Of a DNA stretch of 36,003 bases, positions 16,149 to 23,353 are shown one piece after another (the stretch's first letter is position 1; every line of letters starts with the position of its first letter). A program made the position numbers and the translations under genes. Source of the stretch: Sphingopyxis sp. (lineage in GTDB: Bacteria > Pseudomonadota > Alphaproteobacteria > Sphingomonadales > Sphingomonadaceae). Location: assembly GCF_025869345.1 (NCBI RefSeq), contig NZ_JAOZVW010000105.1, positions 1 through 36,003 of the forward strand, given 5' to 3'. The notes under the pieces are model-generated. The model did not search any database and had not been told where the DNA came from. It worked only from the letters and a program-made list of their open reading frames with translations.

Positions 16149-17377
16149 CGCCCGCCATCCCTATCGGCGCTGCCCGTATAGACGGTGGCGACGACCGACA
16201 TGCCCGGCCCCAGCCGCGCCGCCAGCTTCTGGCCCGGATCGATGCGGATGCGCACCGCGATGCGCTGCGGCACCTTCACGAAATTGCCCGATCCGGTGTC
16301 GGGCTTGATGACGCTGAACTCGCTTCCCGCCGCGGGCGCGATGCTTTCGACCGTGCCCTTGAGCGCCTCCCCGCCGAGCGCGTCGATGCGCATCCGCGCC
16401 TTTTGCCCGACGCGGATGTTCGCGGTCTGCGATTCCTTGAAATTGGCGACCACCCAATGCGTCTGCGGCACCAGATACATGAGCTGGGTGCCCGGATTGA
16501 CGAGTTGGCCGACGCGCACCGACACCTCGCTGAGACTGCCCGAGCGCGGCGCACGGATCACCGTGCGGCCAAGATCGATGGCGGCAAGCCCGCTCGCCGC
16601 CTTGGCATTCTCCACCCCGGCTTCCAGCCCGCTGCGTCCGACCGTGACCGACCGCACCTGCTCGACCGCGATCTGGTGCTGCGCCTGCGCCTGGCGCACC
16701 GCCGCCTCGGCCTGGCGGAGCGCCGCGAGCGTCTGGTCGCGCTCGCGCAGCGACACCGATCCTGCGTCGACGAGCTCATTGACGCGCCGCATGTCGGCCT
16801 GTGCGCGCTGAAGCTGCGCCTGCGCGTTGGCGACGGCGGCGTCCTGCAACCGCACCTGCGCCTCGGCCGAGCGCTGGCTCTGCTCGCTGTTGCTGAGGCT
16901 CGCGCTCTGCGCCGCGATATTCGCCGTCCCCTGCGCGGCGCGCTGGCGATAGATGCTGTCGTCGATCCGCACGAGCACCTGTCCCGCCGCGACACGCTCG
17001 AAATCCTGCACCAGCACTTCGGTCACATAGCCGCCGACCTGCGGCGCAATGATCGTCGTCTGGCCGCGGATATAGGCGTTGTCGGTGGTCTGGCTGTCGG
17101 GCCGGAACGGCGGCAGGCCCCAGGCATAAAGGATGGCGAGCGCGCCGGCGAGGATGATCGCGCCGAACAATATGATCCGGCCGCGCGACTGCGGCGGCCG
17201 CCAGCCCGCGGGCGGCGGGCCGATCTGGTCGTCGGGCGATCCCTTATGCGCTTCGGGCGCAGGCTCCGCTGCCGGGGGCGGCGCGGAAGCCTTCGGTGCG
17301 GGCGCCTTCGGTGCGGGAGCCTTCGGCGCAGGCTCGGGCGTTTCCGGCTGCGGCGTGTCGGACCTGTCGTCGCTCAT
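16145..17377 (-). CDS. HlyD/EmrA-family membrane-fusion adaptor
   Basis: 410 residues. The cytoplasmic N-terminus is rich in Pro, Ala and Lys, with near-perfect tandem APKAP units (about residues 17-32, DNA 17281-17330). One membrane anchor spans about 69-88. The first lipoyl half follows (TTDNAYIRGQTTIIAPQVGG, then VLVQDFERVAAGQVLVRID), with a long coiled-coil hairpin (about 130-230), the second lipoyl half (TVIRAPRSGSLSEVSVRVGQ) and a beta-barrel. TDNAY is the EmrA-type signature. It connects the MFS pump to the outer-membrane channel. Both ends overlap neighbouring genes by four bases. Confidence 0.93.
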   Translation of the reverse strand: MSDDRSDTPQPETPEPAPKAPAPKAPAPKASAPPPAAEPAPEAHKGSPDDQIGPPPAGWRPPQSRGRIILFGAIILAGALAILYAWGLPPFRPDSQTTDNAYIRGQTTIIAPQVGGYVTEVLVQDFERVAAGQVLVRIDDSIYRQRAAQGTANIAAQSASLSNSEQSQRSAEAQVRLQDAAVANAQAQLQRAQADMRRVNELVDAGSVSLRERDQTLAALRQAEAAVRQAQAQHQIAVEQVRSVTVGRSGLEAGVENAKAASGLAAIDLGRTVIRAPRSGSLSEVSVRVGQLVNPGTQLMYLVPQTHWVVANFKESQTANIRVGQKARMRIDALGGEALKGTVESIAPAAGSEFSVIKPDTGSGNFVKVPQRIAVRIRIDPGQKLAARLGPGMSVVATVYTGSADRDGGR

Positions 17378-19056
17378 TGGTTCTGCGCCCTCATTTTCTG
17401 CAATGCTTCCAATTCCTTCGCCAGCGGGTTGTGCCCGCGCCGCCGGTCATAGGCCCAACGCACGAATAGCGGAACGAACGCCAGCGCGGAAAAGGCGCCG
17501 ATGACGAAGAAGACGTCGTTGAACGCCAGGATCGTCGCCTCGCGCGCCGCCTCGCGCACCACCTGCGACCCGGCGACCGCGCTGCGCAGCACCGGGTCGG
17601 TCATGTCGCCGGTGAGCGCAGCGGCCAGGCTGTTGATCCCCTGCGCGACCGCGGGATTATTGGTCGAGATGCTTTGCCCCAGCGTCATCAGATGCGCCTT
17701 GGTGCGCAGTGTATGAAAGGCCGACAGCGCCGCAACGCCCGCAAGGCCGCCGAGCGTCTGCGACAGGCTGAACACCCCGACGAAGCTGACGAGATAGGAC
17801 GGCCCCTTGGTCAGCGCGCGGAGCAGCCCCTCCATCATCATCGGCCCCATGAAATAGACCGCGGCAAAGGCAATCGCCGCCTGCGAGAAATAGAGGTTCA
17901 CCGGCCCGGTGCGCAGCCCCGAATGGGTGTCGAGAAAGGCGCCGACCGCGATCACCGCGAGCGATACGAGCACCGGACGGCGCAGATCGGTGGGGTCGAG
18001 CCGCAGGATCGCGAGGATCGCCCCCGCGAGCGTCGCACCGGTCAGCACCCAATAATAGGAGACGAGCTGTTCGTTGATGAGGCCGGTCGCCGCCAGCAGT
18101 CCCGATGCGCCGAAATTCTGCTCCGACGTCAGGACGCGCACCAGCGCCCCGATCAGCGCGAACTGGACGAGCTCGGCGCTGCCCAGCCAGCGCGTCCGGA
18201 GCATCGGGTTCTGCCGGTTGTGCTCGATCAGAAACGCCGCGCCGATCAGCACCACCGAGGCCGCGAGCGCGCCGCCGAGCCACGGGGTCGACCACCATAT
18301 GATGCGCCCCTGGACCAGAAAGGCGCAGAGCAGTCCGACCCCGGCCGCCAGCATCGGAAAGGTGAGCAGGTCGAGCTTCTCGAAGGATTTGATCGTCTCG
18401 CCCGGCGGCACCTGCAACAGGAAAACCAGCCCGACCGCGACGAGCGACAGCGCGAACTGGAAATCGAACAGATGCGACACGTCGCCGTCGAAGAGCAGCA
18501 GCGGCGAGATGGCGCGGGCAAAGGGCACCGCGACCTGCGTCAGGCCGATCGCGAGCAGAAAGCCCGCGATGCGCTTTTCCGCGGGCAACCCCTGCATCAG
18601 GTAAAAGGCCGCGAGCGTGGTGAGGCCGCTCGCCGCGATCCCCGACACGCCGCGCGCGATCAGCTCCATCCGGTATCCGGCATCGAAAAGCTGAAGGAAA
18701 TTGGCGACGAGCAGCGCGATCATGATCACGCGCACGAAGCGCTGGATGCCGAACTGCTGACGCGATTTATAGAGCAGGATGCTCATGCAGGCGTTCGTCA
18801 TATTATAGGCGACGGTCACCCAGCCGCCTTCGGCCGGGGTCAGGTCCATATGCCCCTGGATGCTCGTCAGGTTCGCGATCAGCAGGCCGTTGGTGAAACC
18901 CCCGACGATCGCGAGATAGAGGCCGATGAAGAAATAGCCGATCTTGCGCCGCACCGGATGATCGGGCGACGCGGGCGAACCCGGCATGAAGGGGCGCTCG
19001 TGCGGCTTGAAGACATATGGCTGCGCCGGCGCGGCGGTGGGGCGCGCCTCAGCCAT
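17374..19056 (-). CDS. DHA2-type MFS multidrug transporter (EmrB-like)
   Basis: 560-residue inner-membrane drug/proton antiporter with about 14 hydrophobic helices, beginning near residue 34 (IGYFFIGLYLAIVGGFTNG). The segment after helix 2 (GGWVTVAYNMTNACMSILLY) matches the EmrB/QacA pattern of an EGGWVTxAY-like loop. It is the first gene of the operon with the EmrA-like adaptor and a channel gene. The 122 bases upstream (19057-19178) should hold the promoter, but I see no local regulator or clear operator. The sequence is more divergent than classical EmrB, so the substrate is unknown. Confidence 0.92.
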   Translation of the reverse strand: MAEARPTAAPAQPYVFKPHERPFMPGSPASPDHPVRRKIGYFFIGLYLAIVGGFTNGLLIANLTSIQGHMDLTPAEGGWVTVAYNMTNACMSILLYKSRQQFGIQRFVRVIMIALLVANFLQLFDAGYRMELIARGVSGIAASGLTTLAAFYLMQGLPAEKRIAGFLLAIGLTQVAVPFARAISPLLLFDGDVSHLFDFQFALSLVAVGLVFLLQVPPGETIKSFEKLDLLTFPMLAAGVGLLCAFLVQGRIIWWSTPWLGGALAASVVLIGAAFLIEHNRQNPMLRTRWLGSAELVQFALIGALVRVLTSEQNFGASGLLAATGLINEQLVSYYWVLTGATLAGAILAILRLDPTDLRRPVLVSLAVIAVGAFLDTHSGLRTGPVNLYFSQAAIAFAAVYFMGPMMMEGLLRALTKGPSYLVSFVGVFSLSQTLGGLAGVAALSAFHTLRTKAHLMTLGQSISTNNPAVAQGINSLAAALTGDMTDPVLRSAVAGSQVVREAAREATILAFNDVFFVIGAFSALAFVPLFVRWAYDRRRGHNPLAKELEALQKMRAQNQ

Positions 19057-19178
19057 GCGACTCGTGTCGCGCTTCGGCAGCGTTTTTCCGTGCGCTTTGC
19101 AGGGTCGGGGCCATCGGCATCGTCACCGCACAATATGCGCGGGCGCGGCACGCGGAAACCCCTTTCGCTATCCGCTCG

Positions 19179-19814
19179 TCACACGGCCTCGCCCGCCGCC
19201 GCACCCGCCAGATCGCTGCGTGCATGGCGGAACACGTCGATGCTGCCCCAGATGGCAAGCCCCGCCATGATAGCCGCGACCAGAAGGTCGGGCCAGCCCT
19301 GCCCCGTGCCGAGCACGCCCAATGCCGCCGCCATCACCGCGAGATTGCCGATCGCGTCGTTGCGCGAGCAGACCCATACCGACCGCATGTTCGCGTCGCC
19401 GGTGCGCCAGCGATAGAGCATCAGCGCGACGACGACATTCGCGGCCAGCGCCAGCGCGCCGATGATCCCCATCGTCTCCGCCTCGGGCGTCGTGCCCGCG
19501 ACGAAGCCCCAGACGGCGGATGCGAAGACCCAGAGGCCGAAGGCGAGCATCGTCGCCGCCTTGAGCAGCGCCGCCCGCGCCCGCCAGCCGATCGCCATGC
19601 CCGCAACGCCCAGGCTGATCGCGTAATTGGCGCTGTCGCCCAGAAAATCGAGCGCGTCGGCCTGCAACGCGCGCGAATCCGCCGCGACACCCGCGACGAT
19701 CTCGACCCCGAACATCGCGGCGTTGACGATCAGCGCGATCCACAGCACGCGCCGCCAGCGCGGATCGTTGAGCGCGGTCTTGCCGCTTTTTCCGGCACAG
19801 CATTGATCGGCCAT
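19179..19814 (-). CDS. Short cation-diffusion-facilitator transporter, MerR-controlled
   Basis: 211-residue membrane protein with six hydrophobic helices and no C-terminal cytoplasmic metallochaperone-like domain, so it is shorter than typical CDF proteins (about 300). The start is ATG 19814 with GGAGG eight bases upstream; an ATG at 19847 would lie at the promoter and is excluded. TM2 carries D56 and D60 (QADALDFLGDSAN). TM5 carries C149 and D153 (CSRNDAIGN), where many zinc exporters have HxxxD. The N-terminus has a vicinal C5-C6 pair. Divergence from a CadR-like MerR gene suggests export of Cd, Pb, Zn or a similar metal; the exact metal is inferred. Confidence 0.88.
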   Translation of the reverse strand: MADQCCAGKSGKTALNDPRWRRVLWIALIVNAAMFGVEIVAGVAADSRALQADALDFLGDSANYAISLGVAGMAIGWRARAALLKAATMLAFGLWVFASAVWGFVAGTTPEAETMGIIGALALAANVVVALMLYRWRTGDANMRSVWVCSRNDAIGNLAVMAAALGVLGTGQGWPDLLVAAIMAGLAIWGSIDVFRHARSDLAGAAAGEAV

Positions 19815-19849
19815 CGCCGAAGCCTCCTTACATCGTCGAGTCGGCATCC

Positions 19850-19880
19850 TATATGCAGCCTGTAGCCACTACAGGGTCAA
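19850..19880 (-). promoter_or_regulatory. MerR-type promoter/operator of the CDF gene (19-bp spacer)
   Basis: On the minus strand -35 TTGACC (19875-19880), a 19-base spacer, and a weak -10 CATATA (19850-19855). The spacer contains the perfect dyad CTGTAG-TGG-CTACAG (19860-19874). An over-long spacer with a dyad between -35 and -10 is the hallmark of promoters that MerR-family activators untwist. The dyad resembles known CadR/PbrR sites. It lies just before the regulator start codon, so the regulator probably also controls itself. Confidence 0.85.
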
Positions 19881-19883
19881 GCG

Positions 19884-20294
19884 ATGAAAATCGGCGAACT
19901 GTCGCGTGCCACCGGCACCAACATCGAAACCATCCGCTATTACGAGCGGATCGGCCTGCTCCCGCCGCCCGCGCGCACCGACGCCAATTATCGCAGCTAT
20001 GATGGCGGGCACCGCGCGCGGCTCAGCTTCGTGCGCCATTCGCGCGACCTCGGCTTCACGATCGAGGAGATTCGCTCGCTGCTCGACCTGTCGGACCATC
20101 CCGACCGGGATTGCAGCGAAGCCGACCGGATCGCGACCAGGCATCTGCAACAGGTCGAGGAAAAGATCGCGCAGCTATCGGCGCTCCGCGACGAACTCCA
20201 ACGCATCGTCGGCCGCTGCCGCGGCGGCCTCGCGGGCGACTGCCGCGTGATCGAGGCACTGGGCGATCATGGGCAATGCGAGGGGGCGCATTGA
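19884..20294 (+). CDS. MerR-family metal-responsive regulator (CadR/PbrR-like)
   Basis: 136 residues. The N-terminal winged HTH (about 1-70) begins MKIGELSRATGTNIETIRYY, the metal-sensor MerR type. A dimerisation helix spans about 80-110. Metal-binding cysteines are C77 (DRDCSEAD), C112 and C120 (RCRGGLAGDC), a pattern close to CadR; C132 and two C-terminal histidines (H129, H136) could add a second site. It is transcribed away from the CDF gene and has the expected 19-bp-spaced promoter beside it. It would activate that gene when Cd, Pb or Zn is bound. The metal is inferred from the cysteine pattern and operator. Confidence 0.93.
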   Translation: MKIGELSRATGTNIETIRYYERIGLLPPPARTDANYRSYDGGHRARLSFVRHSRDLGFTIEEIRSLLDLSDHPDRDCSEADRIATRHLQQVEEKIAQLSALRDELQRIVGRCRGGLAGDCRVIEALGDHGQCEGAH

Positions 20295-20308
20295 TTCCAT
20301 TAATCGCC

Positions 20309-20396
20309 GTCGCCCCCGCGCAGGCGGGGGCCGCTGGCGGTCTTGCCTTGCGGCGCCGCGTAGACCGATGGCGGCCCCCGCCTGCGCGGGGGTGAC
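20309..20396. repeat. Inverted pair of GC-rich palindromic repeats
   Basis: Two 26-base arms, 20309-20334 and 20371-20396, are reverse complements with a single mismatch. Each contains the smaller palindrome CCCCCGC-GCAG-GCGGGGG or its complement. The 36 bases between are not repetitive. It follows the MerR gene and may terminate it. Units of this kind are commonly dispersed in sphingomonad genomes (general knowledge, not tested here). Confidence 0.75.
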
Positions 20397-20423
20397 GCAT
20401 GAAAATATCGGAAAGGAAAGGGT

Positions 20424-20486
20424 GGGACGATTCTGTTGCCCGGCTCGTCCCCAGCCGCTGGTATCCGATTCTGTTGCCCGGTTCGG
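20424..20486. repeat. Tandem stem-loops with a conserved 13-base loop core at the tail of ssrA
   Basis: A 16-base direct repeat CGATTCTGTTGCCCGG occurs at 20428-20443 and 20466-20481. Each copy forms the loop of a hairpin with a 14-base loop: stem GGGACGA/TCGTCCC (20424-20430 with 20445-20451) and stem CCGA/TCGG (20465-20468 with 20483-20486). Loop bases are conserved while stems differ. The first copy in the tmRNA direction also overlaps a CGGTTC/GAACCG hairpin at 20479-20495. These may belong to the 3' part of the tmRNA coding piece. Confidence 0.6.
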
Positions 20487-20780
20487 TCCGAACCGCGTTC
20501 TATTTGAATAACCTTAGGCCGTGAGGCTTATCGGTTACGCAGCCAGAGCGAGTGCTTCGTTATCGTTAGCACTTATAGGTTTGAGCCTTGAACGGGTTAC
20601 TCAGCCCGGAAGAAAACATCGTCTTTGAACACACGTCGATCCTGGTTCGGCCCCGTCAGAAGCCCGCGCCCCATTTTTACGTGAGCGCGCGGGTTTGTGG
20701 TGGAGCCGCCGGGTACTGCCCCCGGGTCCGCTGTGTCTATTCCACGACACCATTTATCCTCATAGCCGGCCGAAACCGGC
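20445..20780 (-). ncRNA. ssrA: Two-piece (circularly permuted) transfer-messenger RNA
   Basis: Rescues stalled ribosomes by adding a degradation tag. The tag frame is at 20535-20570 on the minus strand: GCT AAC GAT AAC GAA and on to TAA, reading ANDNEALALAA. The acceptor piece comes first (about 20780 to 20698). It has a T-arm CCGGGGGCAGTACCCGG and ends CGGCTCC-ACCA, the CCA being at 20698-20700. A spacer (20655-20697) with a CCCGCGC/GCGCGGG stem is presumably removed. The coding piece starts at 20654 with GGGGCCGAACCAGGATCGAC, and its first seven bases pair with the acceptor 3' strand. This order is the permuted alphaproteobacterial form. The 3' end of the coding piece is not fixed by the sequence; it could lie anywhere from about 20425 to 20485, and 20445 is an estimate from the usual length. 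Confidence 0.93.
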
Positions 20781-20786
20781 ACAACC

Positions 20787-20815
20787 CATATAGGAAGCCC
20801 GCCCGCGCTTGGAAA
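20787..20815 (-). promoter_or_regulatory. Predicted ssrA promoter
   Basis: Minus-strand -35 TTTCCA (20810-20815), a 17-base spacer, and -10 TATATG (20787-20792). The predicted start near 20780 gives an acceptor piece of about 83 bases, which agrees with the known size of such pieces. The element overlaps the hairpin following mscL. Confidence 0.55.
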
Positions 20816-20829
20816 GGGCGCGGACGGGC
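20797..20829 (-). terminator. Stem-loop after mscL
   Basis: GCCCGCCCGCGC (20797-20808) pairs with GCGCGGACGGGC (20818-20829), 12 bp with one wobble pair and a 9-base loop. It starts 28 bases after the mscL stop codon. Only a weak T-run follows on the minus strand, so termination efficiency is uncertain. It overlaps the predicted ssrA promoter. Confidence 0.6.
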
Positions 20830-20856
20830 CGTTCATCCCGTTATGGGCGTTTATCC

Positions 20857-21273
20857 CTATTTCTTCCGCAATTCGTCGCGGATTTCGGTGAGGATATCGA
20901 CCTCGGTCGGCCCCGCGGGCGCATCGGGGCCGCGGCGCGTCACCCGATTCACCATTCTCACCAGCAGGAAGATGACCCAGGCCAGGATCAGGAAATTGAT
21001 AACTGCGGTGATGAAGGCGCCATAGCCGACCATCGCGACACCGGCCTTCTTGAGCGCGGCATAGTCGGTTGCGGCGATCCCGTCGGGGACGCTGCCGAGC
21101 AGGATGAACTTGCTCGAAAAATCGACCCCGCCAAAGATCCAGCCGACGAGCGGCATGATCAGATCCTCGGTCAGCGAGCCGGTGATCGTTGCGAACGCGC
21201 CGCCGATGATCACACCGACCGCCAGGTCCATGACATTGCCCTTGGCAATAAATTCCTTGAATTCCGACAACAT
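20857..21273 (-). CDS. mscL: Large-conductance mechanosensitive channel
   Basis: 138-residue inner-membrane channel that opens under high membrane tension and releases solutes during osmotic downshock. The N-terminal amphipathic helix and TM1 are clear (MLSEFKEFIAKGNVMDLAVG, then VIIGGAFATI). So are the periplasmic loop with LMPLVGW-like IMPLVGWIFGGVDFS, TM2 (about 80-105, FITAVINFLILAWVIFLLV), and a charged C-terminal helix with EVDILTEIRDEL. Length and motifs are normal for the family. The ribosome binding site GGGGAG lies before the ATG. It is divergent from the LemA gene and is followed by a stem-loop and ssrA. Confidence 0.97.
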   Translation of the reverse strand: MLSEFKEFIAKGNVMDLAVGVIIGGAFATITGSLTEDLIMPLVGWIFGGVDFSSKFILLGSVPDGIAATDYAALKKAGVAMVGYGAFITAVINFLILAWVIFLLVRMVNRVTRRGPDAPAGPTEVDILTEIRDELRKK

Positions 21274-21323
21274 GTTGCTGCTCCCCGGATGATATATTCC
21301 GTGGCGCGAAATTGCCGCGACGA

Positions 21324-21352
21324 TTGCGCAAAGGCAAGCACGATCCTATTAT
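21324..21352 (+). promoter_or_regulatory. Predicted housekeeping promoter of the LemA operon
   Basis: -35 TTGCGC (21324-21329), a 17-base spacer, and -10 TATTAT (21347-21352), about 40 bases before the LemA start codon. This is the best sigma-70-like match in the 118-base region between the divergent mscL and LemA genes. Confidence 0.55.
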
Positions 21353-21391
21353 GTGTATTGTTGCGGCAAAACGCCGCGCGAGGGAGCATTG

Positions 21392-21994
21392 ATGACCATG
21401 ACCTATCGTTCCGCCCGCTGGCTGATCGTTCCGCTTGCCGCCGTCTCGCTGTCCGCGTGCGGTATCAACAGCGTTCCCACCAAGGAAGAGGCCGCAAAGG
21501 CCAAGTGGGCGAATGTCGAGGCCGCCTATCAGCGGCGCGCCGACCTGATCCCCAACCTCGTCGAAACCGCGAAGGGCGCGGCGAAGATCGAGCAGTCGAC
21601 GCTCGAAGGCGTGATCCAGGCGCGCGCCTCGGCGACGCAGGTCAAGCTCAGCACCGACGACCTCGAAGACCCGGCGAAGGTCCAGGCATTCCAGCAGGCG
21701 CAGGGCAATGTGTCGAGCGCGCTCGGCCGCCTGCTCGTCACCGTCGAACAATATCCCGAGCTCAAGAGCCAGGCGCGCTTCGCCGACCTGATGACCCAAC
21801 TCGAAGGCACCGAGAACCGGATCAACGTCTCGATCCAGGATTACAACGGCGCGGTGCAGGATTATAACACGACGATCCGCACCTTTCCCGACATCATCGG
21901 CGCGAAGATCGTCCACGGCGCCAAGCCGATGACGCCGTACAAGGCGGTCAGCCCCAATGCGAACGTCGCGCCGAAGGTCGATTTCGGTCAATAG
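21392..21994 (+). CDS. LemA-family lipoprotein
   Basis: 200 residues. Start ATG 21392 with GAGGGAG upstream; the frame open to 21353 is ignored because it would break the signal peptide. Lipobox LSAC, lipid Cys23. The LemA domain follows: WANVEAAYQRRADLIPNLVE is the family signature, and NRINVSIQDYNGAVQDYNTT is the second conserved block before a terminal FPDIIGAK. LemA proteins are mostly helical, periplasm-facing and of unclear function. They are often next to TPM-domain proteins, as here. The next gene starts two bases after this stop. Confidence 0.93.
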   Translation: MTMTYRSARWLIVPLAAVSLSACGINSVPTKEEAAKAKWANVEAAYQRRADLIPNLVETAKGAAKIEQSTLEGVIQARASATQVKLSTDDLEDPAKVQAFQQAQGNVSSALGRLLVTVEQYPELKSQARFADLMTQLEGTENRINVSIQDYNGAVQDYNTTIRTFPDIIGAKIVHGAKPMTPYKAVSPNANVAPKVDFGQ

Positions 21995-21995
21995 G

Positions 21996-22520
21996 ATGCG
22001 CGCCGCCGCTCTTGCCGTTCCGCTCGCGATCCTGGCGGTCGCGGGCGGCTGCAAGGCGGCACCCGAACCGGTTGCCGCAAAGGAAACGGCGGCCTGCGAC
22101 GGCGTTCCCCAAATGGCGCTCGCGGGCCGCGTGACCGACGCGGCGGACCTGTTGACCGCCGAAGAGGAGGCGCGCTTGTCCGAGCGTCTGGCCCGCTACG
22201 AACGTGACACCCGGCATCAGATGGTCGTCGTGACAGTCTCCGACCTCAACGGCGCGCGGGTCGACAACTTCGGCACCTGCCTCGGCAACCGCTGGAAGAT
22301 CGGACGCAAGGATCAGGACGACGGCATCGTCGTCCTGATCGCACCGAAGAAACGACAGATGCGGATTGCCACAGGCACCGGCATGGAAAAGACACTGACC
22401 GACGACAAGGCGCAGGCGATCGTCCACCGGATGACGCCCTATTTCGCCAAGGCGGATTATGCGGGCGGCCTGTCGGCCGGAGTCGACGCCATCGCCGCCC
22501 AGACCGGAGACACGCCATGA
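21996..22520 (+). CDS. TPM-domain lipoprotein
   Basis: 174 residues, start ATG 21996. Signal peptide with lipobox-like AGGC (lipid Cys19). One TPM (TLP18.3/Psb32/MOLO-1) domain spans about 40-170, with VTDAADLLTAEEEARLSERL, the central HQMVVVTVSDLNG, and the conserved DQDDGIVVLIAPKKRQMRIA. There is no C-terminal membrane helix, so it is anchored only by lipid. TPM domains in other systems bind metals or assist membrane-complex assembly or repair; the role here is unknown. It overlaps the next gene by four bases (ATGA). Confidence 0.9.
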   Translation: MRAAALAVPLAILAVAGGCKAAPEPVAAKETAACDGVPQMALAGRVTDAADLLTAEEEARLSERLARYERDTRHQMVVVTVSDLNGARVDNFGTCLGNRWKIGRKDQDDGIVVLIAPKKRQMRIATGTGMEKTLTDDKAQAIVHRMTPYFAKADYAGGLSAGVDAIAAQTGDTP

Positions 22521-23341
22521 GATCGCTCCTGCTCGGCTGGGCGCTGGGCCTTTCGCTGCTCGCGGCCCCCGCGACCGCGCAGACCTTTCCCAAGCTCACC
22601 GGCCGCGTCGTCGATCAGGCGGACATCATCCCGCCGGCCGAGGAAGCCAATCTCAGCGTCCAGCTCGAACAGCTCGAAAAGACCACCGGACATCAGCTCG
22701 TCGTCGCGACGGTGAACAGCCTCGAAGGCAATGACGTCTCCGATTACGGCTACAAGCTCGGCCGCGCCTGGGGCATCGGCGGCAAGGACAATAACGACGG
22801 CGTCGTCTTCCTCATCGCCCCGAACGAGCGGCGGATGAATATTTCGGTCGGCTATGGCCTCGAGCCCGTGCTGACCGACGCCTTGTCGGGCCGCATCATC
22901 CGCGACGACGTCACCCCGAAATTCAAGGCGGGCGATTATCCCGGCGGCATCCAGGCCGGAGTCGATGCGATCGCGCAGCAGATCCAGCTCCCGCCCGAGG
23001 AGGCCGCCGCGCGCGCCGCCGCCGCCGACAAGGCCGCGCGCGACCGCGCCGACGACGGCGATTTCGGCGGGCTCTTCTTCATCGGCTTCATCGTCTTTTT
23101 CTTCTTCATCCTGCCGATGCTTTCGGCCTTCCGCGGCCGCGGCAAGCGGCATCGCAGGAACCGCCCGTGGGGCGGCGCGCCGATCATCATCTGGGGCGAC
23201 AACGACTGGGGCGGCGGCGGCGGATCGTCGTGGGGCGGCGGCGGTTCCTCATGGGGAGGCGGCGGCGGTTTCGGCGGGGGCGGCGGCTTTTCGGGCGGCG
23301 GCGGCAGCTTCGGCGGCGGCGGCGCCTCGGGCGGCTGGTAG
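22517..23341 (+). CDS. YgcG-like TPM-domain membrane protein with Gly-rich tail
   Basis: 274 residues. Signal peptide 1-21 (ending ATAQ), a TPM domain (about 28-155, with DNNDGVVFLIAPNERRMNIS), an Ala-rich linker, one membrane helix (about 183-205, very Phe-rich), a basic patch (RGKRHRRNR), then about 50 residues of glycine broken by Ser, Trp and Phe (GGGSSWGGGG units). The topology places the TPM domain outside and the Gly-rich tail inside. This matches the YgcG family, which travels with LemA. The tail is coded by GGC-rich repeats (23205-23338), a likely site of length variation. Confidence 0.92.
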   Translation: MRSLLLGWALGLSLLAAPATAQTFPKLTGRVVDQADIIPPAEEANLSVQLEQLEKTTGHQLVVATVNSLEGNDVSDYGYKLGRAWGIGGKDNNDGVVFLIAPNERRMNISVGYGLEPVLTDALSGRIIRDDVTPKFKAGDYPGGIQAGVDAIAQQIQLPPEEAAARAAAADKAARDRADDGDFGGLFFIGFIVFFFFILPMLSAFRGRGKRHRRNRPWGGAPIIIWGDNDWGGGGGSSWGGGGSSWGGGGGFGGGGGFSGGGGSFGGGGASGGW

Positions 23342-23353
23342 GGGAGCGGAGCG

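Noticed and set aside
19815-19847. Upstream ATG of the CDF transporter
   Set aside because: It lies at the predicted transcription start of the MerR-type promoter, whereas ATG 19814 has a well-spaced GGAGG.
20309-20486. Possible CRISPR array from the clustered repeats
   Set aside because: There are only two copies of each repeat, in inverted or irregular arrangement, with no regular spacers and no cas genes in the window.
20588-22054. Open frames overlapping 20580-20856, including long minus-strand frames through mscL
   Set aside because: This stretch is the ssrA gene and its promoter; the frames have no domains and run through structured RNA and the mscL terminator.
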